Below are positions 1 through 6,055 of a DNA stretch of 12,408 nucleotides, one piece after another. The first letter of the stretch is position 1. Every line of letters starts with the position of its first letter. The notes under the pieces are model-generated. The model searched no databases. It saw only the letters and a program-made list of their open reading frames with translations, and was not told the DNA's origin. Origin of the DNA: an uncultured Clostridia bacterium (GTDB lineage: Bacteria; Bacillota; Clostridia; Christensenellales; Borkfalkiaceae); NCBI GenBank assembly GCA_947090365.1, contig CAMUNT010000021.1, positions 1 through 12,408 on the forward strand. The letters are read 5' to 3'. The translations under genes and the position numbers were made by a program.

Positions 1-91
1 TCTCCTGCCGTTAACAGGCACCCTTGCCCTGTGATGCTCGGACTTTCCTCACGCGGTTTCACCGCCCGCGACCGTATAATTAACTCAAATT
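1..91 (-). ncRNA. rnpB: RNase P RNA (type A), 5' part, cut by window edge
   Basis: This is the catalytic RNA of RNase P, which trims the 5' leader from precursor tRNAs. Read on the minus strand, the segment contains the universally conserved 5' block GAGGAAAGTCCGAGC (about 50 down to 36). It is followed by CACAGGGCAAGGGTGCC, matching the P4 region (E. coli has ATAGGGCAGGGTGCC), and then by a GTTAACGGCAGG segment like the E. coli GGTAACGCCTGG stem. The bases before the GAGGAAAG block (GGTCGCGGGCGG, TGAAA, CCGCG) fit helices P2 and P3. The order and spacing fit the bacterial type A fold. The 3' part, including the P1 and P4 partner strands, lies outside the window. The 5' end is placed near 91 from the upstream promoter and is uncertain by several bases. 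Confidence 0.93.
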
Positions 92-97
92 TACTCA

Positions 98-127
98 ATT
101 ATAACATAACAATGTAAAAAAAATCAA
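98..127 (-). promoter_or_regulatory. Predicted rnpB promoter with extended -10
   Basis: On the minus strand there is a -35 box TTGATT (127 to 122), an 18 bp spacer, and a perfect -10 box TATAAT (103 to 98) preceded by TG one base upstream, which makes it an extended -10. Transcription would start near 91, just before the P1 strand of the RNase P RNA. The quality fits a strongly expressed stable RNA. Confidence 0.72.
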
Positions 128-148
128 AGCTTTTTCGATTATTATTTA

Positions 149-177
149 TTGATTTTTTATAAGTTTTGTAGTAAAAT
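149..177 (+). promoter_or_regulatory. Predicted pyk promoter
   Basis: There is a -35 box TTGATT (149-154), a 17 bp spacer, and a -10 box TAAAAT (172-177). Transcription should start near 184, giving a leader of about 23 nt. It is divergent from the rnpB promoter, with about 20 bp between the two -35 boxes, so the two genes share one short control region. Confidence 0.65.
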
Positions 178-206
178 AAAATTATTAATTTCTTGGAGAT
201 TGATAA

Positions 207-1622
207 ATGAAAAAAACAAAAATTATCTGCACTTTAGGACCCGCCAGCAATAATGAAAAAATACTGTCGGATATGATAGACGCAGGCATGAACGTTGCGC
301 GCCTTAACTTTTCACACGGAACGCACGAAGAACACGCCGCAAAAATGGAAATGATTAAAAAAGTACGCGACCGCAAAAAGGTGCCCATTCCCATTATGCT
401 TGACACCAAAGGTCCGGAGTTCAGAATAGGTACTTTCAAAGATGGAAAAATAAAACTAAAAGAAGGCGACACTTTCACCTTTACGACAGATGAAATAGTC
501 GGCGATAAAACGCGTGTATCCGTTTCTTTTAAGGGCATTTGCGAACAGCTTTTATCGGGCGACACGATACTTTTAAACAACGGACTTATGCGTTTCGAAG
601 TAGTTAAGATCGAAACGCCGAACGTAATATGTAAAACCGTAGTCGGCGGAGAGCTTTCCAACAGAAAAAGTATGTTCTTCCCCGATAAAGAGCTTGATAT
701 GGTTTACCTTTCCGAACAGGACAAAGAAGATTTGAAGTTCGGAGTCGAACAAGGCGTTGATTTCGTAGCCTGCTCGTTTGTATCGAGAGCTCAGGACATT
801 ATCGACGTAAGAAACTTTTTGAAAGAATGCGGGTCTGAACCGGGAAAAATCGAACTTATCGCAAAAATCGAAAACCGTGCAGGTGTTAAAAACCTTGACG
901 CTATTTTGGACGTGTGCGACGGCATAATGGTTGCACGAGGTGATTTGGGCGTAGAAGTTCCATTTGAAGAACTCCCCTGTATTCAGAAAACTATAATCAA
1001 ATCGTGCCGTATTCACGGCAAACGCAGTATCACTGCTACGGAAATGCTTGAATCAATGATTAAACAGCCCCGTCCCACACGTGCGGAAATTTCCGACGTT
1101 GCCAACGCCGTTTACGACGGCTCGTCGGCTATTATGCTTTCGGGCGAAACTGCGGCAGGCGCATATCCTGTTGAAGCCGTTGAAGCTATGGCAAAAATCG
1201 CGGAGCAGGCAGAGCAGACTAACTACATTGCATATATAAAGGAAAACGATTACCGTATCACGAGACTTTCGGAAGCACTTGCCCACTCCGCATGCACCCT
1301 CGCCGACGATATAGGTGCAAACGTAATAGTCGTATGCACGAGGACGGGCGCAACCGCAAAAACCGTTTCCCGTTTCAGACCGATGATAGATATTATCGGT
1401 ATGACGACGGACGAAGTTTCTTACAGAAAACTGGCTTTAAGCTGGGGCGTAATTCCCGTTATGAGCGAAGAATTCTACTCGGTAGACGTCCTCTTCCATT
1501 ACGCCAAACGCGCGGCAATAGATACAGGGCTTGTTAAAAAAGGCGATAAAATAGTTTTAACCGGCGGAACCCCCAACGGCAAAAGCGGAAACAGCAACCT
1601 GATTAACGTAGAAACAGTTTAA
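207..1622 (+). CDS. pyk: Pyruvate kinase
   Basis: This enzyme makes pyruvate and ATP from phosphoenolpyruvate and ADP, the last step of glycolysis, in the cytoplasm. It has 471 residues, the usual length for the form without the extra C-terminal PEP-utiliser domain seen in Bacillus. Visible landmarks are RLNFSHG (32-38), DTKGPE (66-71), the lid domain (about 70-167), the catalytic lysine in IAKIEN (K220) with metal ligands E222 and D246 (ARGDLG), the active-site threonine T278, and PRPTRAEISDVANAV (288-302). The C-terminal allosteric-type domain (about 355-471) carries TRTGATAKTVSRFRP. E71 matches the glutamate that marks K+-dependent pyruvate kinases. Oddities: residues 150-168 lack the usual GVNLPG segment, the common ATQM is ATEM, and the common DGTDA is DGSSA. 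The start is supported by GGAG at 195-198, 8 nt before the ATG; it is the only clear Shine-Dalgarno in the window. The gene appears monocistronic, with its own promoter and terminator. Confidence 0.97.
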   Translation: MKKTKIICTLGPASNNEKILSDMIDAGMNVARLNFSHGTHEEHAAKMEMIKKVRDRKKVPIPIMLDTKGPEFRIGTFKDGKIKLKEGDTFTFTTDEIVGDKTRVSVSFKGICEQLLSGDTILLNNGLMRFEVVKIETPNVICKTVVGGELSNRKSMFFPDKELDMVYLSEQDKEDLKFGVEQGVDFVACSFVSRAQDIIDVRNFLKECGSEPGKIELIAKIENRAGVKNLDAILDVCDGIMVARGDLGVEVPFEELPCIQKTIIKSCRIHGKRSITATEMLESMIKQPRPTRAEISDVANAVYDGSSAIMLSGETAAGAYPVEAVEAMAKIAEQAEQTNYIAYIKENDYRITRLSEALAHSACTLADDIGANVIVVCTRTGATAKTVSRFRPMIDIIGMTTDEVSYRKLALSWGVIPVMSEEFYSVDVLFHYAKRAAIDTGLVKKGDKIVLTGGTPNGKSGNSNLINVETV

Positions 1623-1642
1623 TTTAATACTATATAAATAAG

Positions 1643-1676
1643 ACTCTTGGACGGATGAACCGTCCAAGAGTTTTTT
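1643..1676 (+). terminator. Strong hairpin terminator after pyk, possibly bidirectional
   Basis: A perfect 12 bp stem (ACTCTTGGACGG at 1643-1654 with CCGTCCAAGAGT at 1660-1671) and a 5 nt loop are followed by a run of T to 1676. It begins 20 nt after the pyk stop. It touches the stop codon of the convergent methyltransferase gene; on the minus strand the stem is followed by CTTATTTATAT, so it may also end that transcript. Confidence 0.92.
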
Positions 1677-2547
1677 ACTTGACACCTCTTAACACCATAA
1701 TTACCGACACAGCGGTATCCCACTGTTTTTCACCGCAATCGTACCGTTTAATCCGTTCGTCATATTTTGCGTTTACGATACGTTTCATCAGCGTTATTTC
1801 ATTACTTGAAAAATACTCGGGTTTGGAACGTTTAACCGATTCAATAGAATCAACGTCAGAATATCTGTCCGCGTTTATAATTGCGTGAGCAAATTCTGCA
1901 GTATTGTCCGGATTATCAGGCGTCAGATTTACAATCACGTAGCCCGTTCTTATACTCCTGAAACCGTATTGCATCATTGTAACAGGTAGTTCCGCCTCGC
2001 TCATAGAATATTTGCCTACCGAGTATTTATTCAGCGCGTCGTCAAATTTTTTCGTCTTTTGCCAGAACTCTTTTTCATAATCATTCAATTTATAACAATC
2101 CGGAGCGACTCTTATACCCCTGCGGGATGAAAGCACCAAACAAACCCCCTTCGGTTTAAGCACGCGGAATTGCTCGCTGTAAAATGCGGAAGGCTCGATG
2201 TGTTCACAGACGGTATTGGAAATTACAACGTCAAAACTTTCGTCTGCAAACGGAAGTAAAGTTGCGTCTCCCTCAATAAAAGTTACGCCTTTTTCGTGTT
2301 CCTTCGCAAAGCGGATAAATTCACCGTCACGGTCAATAGCGGTAATTTCAGCGTTAGGATACCACCGAAGCAAGGCACCCGCAAGCGCACCCGAACCGCA
2401 CCCCACTTCAAGAATTTTCAACGCCTTATTTTCGTCTAAATCAAATAATTCTTTATACTGACCTGCAAATTTATCGTCAAACCGCAATTTACGGCTGTAA
2501 TAAAGCGTCTTTGCTCCCTGTATAAAATCAGACCATATAGTGTTCAT
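1675..2547 (-). CDS. Class I SAM-dependent methyltransferase (Methyltransf_11 type)
   Basis: A predicted cytoplasmic enzyme of 290 residues that moves a methyl group from S-adenosylmethionine to an unknown substrate. Motif I, ILEVGCGSG (45-53), binds SAM; ITAID (68-72) supplies the acidic residue for the ribose; EGDATLLPF (92-100) and FDVVISNTVCEHI (105-117) are motifs II and III; FRVLKPKG (127-134) is the typical post-motif strand. The C-terminal ~120 residues lack a recognisable domain and probably give substrate specificity. The N-terminus (IWSDFIQGAKTLYYSRKLRF) resembles Bacillota proteins annotated only as methyltransferase domain proteins. No other Met precedes motif I, so the start is firm. 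No Shine-Dalgarno is visible, and a good promoter ends 8 nt before the ATG. Small-molecule, lipid or biosynthetic substrates are all possible; neighbours give no clue. Confidence 0.88.
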   Translation of the reverse strand: MNTIWSDFIQGAKTLYYSRKLRFDDKFAGQYKELFDLDENKALKILEVGCGSGALAGALLRWYPNAEITAIDRDGEFIRFAKEHEKGVTFIEGDATLLPFADESFDVVISNTVCEHIEPSAFYSEQFRVLKPKGVCLVLSSRRGIRVAPDCYKLNDYEKEFWQKTKKFDDALNKYSVGKYSMSEAELPVTMMQYGFRSIRTGYVIVNLTPDNPDNTAEFAHAIINADRYSDVDSIESVKRSKPEYFSSNEITLMKRIVNAKYDERIKRYDCGEKQWDTAVSVIMVLRGVK

Positions 2548-2555
2548 GGTTAATA

Positions 2556-2584
2556 AGTATATCAGATGTGAAACTTTTTTTCAA
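2556..2584 (-). promoter_or_regulatory. Predicted methyltransferase promoter, start-proximal
   Basis: On the minus strand there is a -35 box TTGAAA (2584 to 2579), a 17 bp spacer, and a -10 box TATACT (2561 to 2556). Only TATTAACC separates the -10 from the ATG, so transcription should begin at or within about 2 nt of the start codon. Confidence 0.68.
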
Positions 2585-2621
2585 ATAAATTAAGAAGCCC
2601 ACACAAAATTGTGCGGGCTTC
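2582..2621 (-). terminator. Terminator of the FAD oxidoreductase operon
   Basis: A 12 bp stem (2621-2610 with 2605-2594, minus-strand sense) with a 4 nt loop is followed by the U-rich tract TTAATTTATTTG. One pair is G·U on the minus strand but would be A/C, unpaired, on the plus strand, which supports action on minus-strand transcripts. It lies about 85 nt after the stop of the upstream gene, and its tail runs into the -35 box of the methyltransferase promoter. Confidence 0.8.
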
Positions 2622-2670
2622 TCGTAGAGAGAATATGAAAAAATTTATAGTGTGAACTTAATTACAAGCT

Positions 2671-2687
2671 AATTATAGCCTATAATT
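2671..2687. repeat. Short perfect palindrome in an AT-rich spacer
   Basis: AATTATAG and CTATAATT form an 8+1+8 inverted repeat. It lies between the stop of the FAD-dependent gene at 2707 and its terminator. Each arm contains a TATAAT-like hexamer, but no matching -35 box is evident on either strand. Its role is unknown. Confidence 0.5.
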
Positions 2688-2706
2688 GTGTATTTTATAT
2701 GAAAAT

Positions 2707-4245
2707 TTAATGATTTTTATATTTTTCGAATATTTTTTCTGCAACTTTTAAGCCATCCGCAGAAGAGCTAGTTATTCCTCCCGAATATCCGCTCCCCTCA
2801 CCGCAGGGATATAGTCCGCTGACCGTCACGCTTTCGCAGTTTTCGTTACGAACAATTTTTACAGGCGACGAAAAGCGTGATTCGACTCCCGTAAGAATTG
2901 CGTCGGAACAGTCGAAGCCTTTTAATCTTTTCCCCATATCGGGAATAGCCGTCCGCAACGCATCGGTAACGACGGAAGGAAGAACTTCATTAAGCGGAGC
3001 AAATTTGCAACCGGCCGAATACGTAGGAACTACTTCACCGAAACGCCCGGAAACTCTGTTTACGGCAAAATCTTTATAAAGCTGTACCGGCGCCCGGTAA
3101 TCTCTTCCTCCCGCTTCAAAGGCAAGCCTTTCGATTTTTTGCTGAAAACGCATGCCTGCGAACAAATCGTTCCCGCCGAAATCCTCCTTTTTCAGCTGTA
3201 CCATAAGCGCGGAATTAGAATTTACTCCGTCTCTTGCGTACATACTCATTCCGTTCGTAACAACTCCTCCTGCTTCGCTTGCCGACGGTACAACGACTCC
3301 GCCCGGGCACATACAGAAAGTGAATACGGTTCTCTCATGCGCGTGGGATACAAGCTTATAGTCCGCGGCAGGTAAATCAATATAACGTTTGCCGTATTGC
3401 GCTTTTCCGATTTCGCTTGTAAGATGCTCTATTCTGACGCCGACGGCAAATTCGCGAGCCTGCATTTCAATTCCGCAGTTATTAAGCATAGTAAACGTAT
3501 CACGCGCAGAATGCCCGAGCGCAAGTACTGCAACATCAGTACGTAATTCGCTCTTTTCGCCCGTTATCGTATTCTGCAAAGTAATCGACTGTAAATTTCC
3601 GTTTTTCTGATTAAAGCCTATGAATTTAGTATTAAACAGATATTGTCCGCCGTTTTCCAGAACGTAAGCACGCATATTTTGCAAAACGGTATAAAGTTTA
3701 TCACTGCCGATATGAGGTTTATTGAGATACAGAATTTCTTCGGGTGCGCCGAATTTATGAAATATTTCAAGTACGGATTTATTAAATCCGCTGTGGGTCT
3801 GCGTATTCAGCTTGCCGTCTGAAAAAGTGCCTGCTCCGCCTTCACCAAACTGAACGTTTGAATTTTCATCTAAAATCCGTTTGCTGAAAAATTTTTCGCA
3901 AGTCGGCTTTCTGTATTCTACGGCTTCACCCCTTTCGATAATAACGGGCGTAAACCCATGGTCTATTAAACGGATTGCACAAAAAAGGCCCGCGGGCCCC
4001 GCCCCTATAATTGCCACCGTTTGAGGATTTCCGATTTTTTCGAAAGCAGGCTCTTCGGTGCGCTCTTCGTCCGAAGCCGTAACCGAATATACCCAAAAAA
4101 TATTATTTTTGTCGCGTGCGTCAAGCGATTTCTTTACAATATTAAATTGCTTCAACCTACTGCCGAGCTTTTTCCTTGCGATGCTTAAAAGTTTATCTTC
4201 CTTTTCACCGATATTCAGTTTAATATTATCTATCCGTATAATCAT
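2707..4245 (-). CDS. FAD-dependent dehydrogenase family protein (COG2509 type)
   Basis: A predicted flavoprotein oxidoreductase of 512 residues with unknown substrate. After an N-terminal domain of about 75 residues, seen in this family ahead of the flavin fold, comes the dinucleotide motif VAIIGAGPAGLFCA (77-90), with ERG (104-106) ending the second strand. The family-typical block NVQFGEGGAGTFSDGKL (130-146) follows. The C-terminal end GLYPCGEGSGYSGGITSSSADG (from about 477) closes the FAD site. There is no signal peptide or membrane segment, so it is probably cytoplasmic. The ATG overlaps the TGA of the preceding flavoprotein gene (ATGA, 4242-4245), and no Shine-Dalgarno is seen, so translational coupling is likely. 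Length and motifs are intact. The family is often labelled NAD(FAD)-utilising dehydrogenase; its reaction is not settled. Confidence 0.9.
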   Translation of the reverse strand: MIIRIDNIKLNIGEKEDKLLSIARKKLGSRLKQFNIVKKSLDARDKNNIFWVYSVTASDEERTEEPAFEKIGNPQTVAIIGAGPAGLFCAIRLIDHGFTPVIIERGEAVEYRKPTCEKFFSKRILDENSNVQFGEGGAGTFSDGKLNTQTHSGFNKSVLEIFHKFGAPEEILYLNKPHIGSDKLYTVLQNMRAYVLENGGQYLFNTKFIGFNQKNGNLQSITLQNTITGEKSELRTDVAVLALGHSARDTFTMLNNCGIEMQAREFAVGVRIEHLTSEIGKAQYGKRYIDLPAADYKLVSHAHERTVFTFCMCPGGVVVPSASEAGGVVTNGMSMYARDGVNSNSALMVQLKKEDFGGNDLFAGMRFQQKIERLAFEAGGRDYRAPVQLYKDFAVNRVSGRFGEVVPTYSAGCKFAPLNEVLPSVVTDALRTAIPDMGKRLKGFDCSDAILTGVESRFSSPVKIVRNENCESVTVSGLYPCGEGSGYSGGITSSSADGLKVAEKIFEKYKNH

Positions 4246-5405
4246 AACCGCTTAATAATGCTGTCTGCAACAAAAAATCCGCTTGCAAAAGCCCAATGCA
4301 AATTGTATCCCCCGCAACAGCCGTCCACGTCGAGAATTTCACCGGCAAAGAATAAATTTTTTACGAATTTGCTTTCCAACTCGTCCGTTACGCCGTTCAT
4401 ATCTATTCCGCCTCGCGTGACCTGTGCATAATCAAACCCGAGCGTTCCCGCAACGTTAAGCGTGAAGTTTTTTGCCGCTGAGCATATTATTTCGGCATCC
4501 GCACTACCGCACCGCTTGATAACAGCCCTGCCAAGCTGATTATGAAGAGTTCCACTCAACAACTCGGATTCGGGATACCCGAATTCTTTCTTTTTTTCAA
4601 TATCTTTTATAATTTCGCCATCGTCACACTGTAAAAAATTCAATGAAAGCGTGACCCCCTGCTTGTCCGCTATATACGGTGAAATCGAAAAAATCGCGTT
4701 GCCGGACACTCCGTAATCGGTAAAAATTACGTCACCGCGGGTTTTTGCAACAGATTGTCCGTCCGAAAACGCAGTTACTGTGCAATCAACGCGTATACCT
4801 TTTAAATTCCTAATAAAAACCGTATCGGTTTTCAGTTGAACCAACGACGGATAAAGTTCAGTCACGTTATGACCTAATTTCTGAACGAGAGCATAAGCCG
4901 AGCCGTCCGTTTTAAATTGCTTTTGCGCCTTACCTCCCGCACAGAGAACGACGAATTTTGCATAAATATTTTCACCGGAAGACAAAGTAATTTTTAAATT
5001 TTTTCCGATTTCGGTTACCTTAGTGTTCAGATAAATTTTAACCTTGCCCCGTAATTCATACATTAAACTGTCTACGAGCGCCGACGCCTGTTTGCCCGCG
5101 GGATACACTCTTCCCGTCTGGTCTGCCTGTAAAACACAGTGAAAAAGCCCCTCTTCGAGACGGAGCCTGTCCGGAGCGAGAGCAACTTTGTCTACAATAT
5201 CCGCACCACCGCCGAAATAACAGTCAGGCGAAATGTTTACGTTGGTTATATTGCCCTGGCCGTTGCCCGTAGAAGCAAGTTTTTTGCCCAAGCGCTCACC
5301 TGCCTCTATAATCACAATATTAAGATTTGCATTCTGCCTTATAAGGCGAACGGCGCAGGCCAGTCCCGAAGCGCCACCGCCTATTATCACTACGTCGCAG
5401 TTCAT
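4242..5405 (-). CDS. NAD(P)/FAD-dependent oxidoreductase, HI0933/BaiN-like (COG2081)
   Basis: A predicted cytoplasmic flavoprotein of 387 residues. Members carry labels such as HI0933-like, BaiN-like or aminoacetone oxidase-like, but the substrate here cannot be told. Visible motifs are VVIIGGGASGLA (5-16) for FAD, E34 at the end of the second strand, KKLASTGNGQGNITN (41-55; the family norm is KxxxTGNGRCN), and the closing block FFAGEILDVDGCCGGYNLHW (352-371). TRGGI before it is also typical. The Rossmann strand begins at residue 4, so no later start is possible. The gene follows the ferritin-like gene with 31 bp between them and overlaps the next flavoprotein gene by 4 bp, making one transcriptional unit. 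A near-consensus promoter sits directly before the ATG. A bile-acid reductase role should not be assumed from family similarity. Confidence 0.9.
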   Translation of the reverse strand: MNCDVVIIGGGASGLACAVRLIRQNANLNIVIIEAGERLGKKLASTGNGQGNITNVNISPDCYFGGGADIVDKVALAPDRLRLEEGLFHCVLQADQTGRVYPAGKQASALVDSLMYELRGKVKIYLNTKVTEIGKNLKITLSSGENIYAKFVVLCAGGKAQKQFKTDGSAYALVQKLGHNVTELYPSLVQLKTDTVFIRNLKGIRVDCTVTAFSDGQSVAKTRGDVIFTDYGVSGNAIFSISPYIADKQGVTLSLNFLQCDDGEIIKDIEKKKEFGYPESELLSGTLHNQLGRAVIKRCGSADAEIICSAAKNFTLNVAGTLGFDYAQVTRGGIDMNGVTDELESKFVKNLFFAGEILDVDGCCGGYNLHWAFASGFFVADSIIKRL

Positions 5406-5411
5406 AGTTAT

Positions 5412-5440
5412 ATTGTATTACAACTACAAAAAACTGTCAA
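5412..5440 (-). promoter_or_regulatory. Near-consensus promoter for the FAD oxidoreductase pair
   Basis: On the minus strand there is a perfect -35 box TTGACA (5440 to 5435), a 17 bp spacer, and a -10 box TACAAT (5417 to 5412). Only ATAACT lies between it and the ATG at 5405, so the predicted transcript would start on the start codon. The -35 box contains the TGA stop codon of the ferritin-like gene (5439 to 5437). Confidence 0.8.
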
Positions 5441-5946
5441 CTTTTAATTTTACTCAATATTTCTTTCAACGTTTCAAGATGAAGTTTTTCATCGTCTAAA
5501 ATGCGTGAAACAATTGCAATTACCTGCTCGTTTTTAAGCCTTTGAAGCATTTTTGAATATTGGCATATAGCATGCTTTTCACCCATAATATCGTCCTCTA
5601 TCATGTTGATAAGGTTTCGGGAATAGGCAACATACTTAGTAGAATAAAAGTTAAACGCGGTCGGCGGATTCTGGCAATAAACAGGCGAAGCACCAAGTGC
5701 CGATATCGTTTTACCCAAAAGCTTTAAATGAATCATTTCCGCTATTGCAATACTTTCTAAAGTCTCTGCTATGTCTTTCATTCCCTGACTGTCGAAATTT
5801 AAAGAATGGTAAACATATTGAAGAATTGCGTTTAATTCACCGGTTGGAGAGGCGTAAGCGGGAGATATCACCGCAAGACTGTAAGCATCGGGACTTATCC
5901 CGTCGGTAGTAGGAAACTTTTCGTTTATAGTCAAAGGTTTAGCCAT
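5437..5946 (-). CDS. Ferritin-like four-helix metalloprotein
   Basis: A 169-residue soluble protein with the metal-ligand pattern of ferritin-like di-iron or di-manganese proteins. The pattern is a glutamate on helix 1 (E37 in GELNAILQY), ExxH on helix 2 (E70-H73, EMIH), a glutamate on helix 3 (E123, GEKH) and ExxH on helix 4 (E153-H156, EKLH). Such proteins include rubrerythrin-like peroxidases, manganese catalases and bacterioferritin-like stores. This one has no rubredoxin Cys4 domain, so it is not a full rubrerythrin. The first 30 residues look unstructured. It lies after the uvrA terminator and 31 bp before two flavoprotein genes, which hints at a redox or iron-handling role, but that is inference. 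No Shine-Dalgarno precedes the ATG. The exact family and reaction are unknown. Confidence 0.82.
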   Translation of the reverse strand: MAKPLTINEKFPTTDGISPDAYSLAVISPAYASPTGELNAILQYVYHSLNFDSQGMKDIAETLESIAIAEMIHLKLLGKTISALGASPVYCQNPPTAFNFYSTKYVAYSRNLINMIEDDIMGEKHAICQYSKMLQRLKNEQVIAIVSRILDDEKLHLETLKEILSKIKS

Positions 5947-5952
5947 AGTATC

Positions 5953-5983
5953 ATAATATGTAAATCGGTTACGACAGGGTGAA
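5953..5983 (-). promoter_or_regulatory. Weak candidate promoter for the ferritin-like gene
   Basis: On the minus strand a -10-like TATTAT (5958 to 5953) lies 6 nt before the ATG. The best -35 match is TTCACC (5983 to 5978), with a long 19 bp spacer. A promoter is expected somewhere here because the uvrA terminator lies upstream, but this assignment is tentative. Confidence 0.35.
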
Positions 5984-6022
5984 TTTATCGTTTATATCAC
6001 GCATAGTACTTCATTTTATAAT

Positions 6023-6049
6023 AAAAAAGGCGGTTTTTACCGCCTTTTT
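6023..6049 (-). terminator. Terminator of the uvrBA operon
   Basis: On the minus strand AAAAAGGCGGT and ACCGCCTTTTT form an 11 bp stem around a 4 nt loop, continuing into a run of six T. It starts 6 nt after the uvrA stop. It is symmetrical enough to stop transcription in both directions. Confidence 0.92.
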
Positions 6050-6055
6050 ATTGAT

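Noticed and set aside
185..1016. Two long open frames antisense to pyk (158 and 147 codons)
   Set aside because: They lie wholly or mostly over a strongly conserved enzyme gene, show no domain, and follow from the codon bias of the sense strand.
5139..5499. Two plus-strand frames of about 100 and 88 codons near the flavoprotein start
   Set aside because: They are antisense to the conserved FAD-binding N-terminus and its promoter, and no protein features are visible.
6013..6026. Inverted repeat TTTTAT-A-ATAAAA as a PerR or Fur box for the ferritin-like gene
   Set aside because: It does not match the 7-1-7 PerR consensus, and its bases are explained by the T run of the uvrA terminator.
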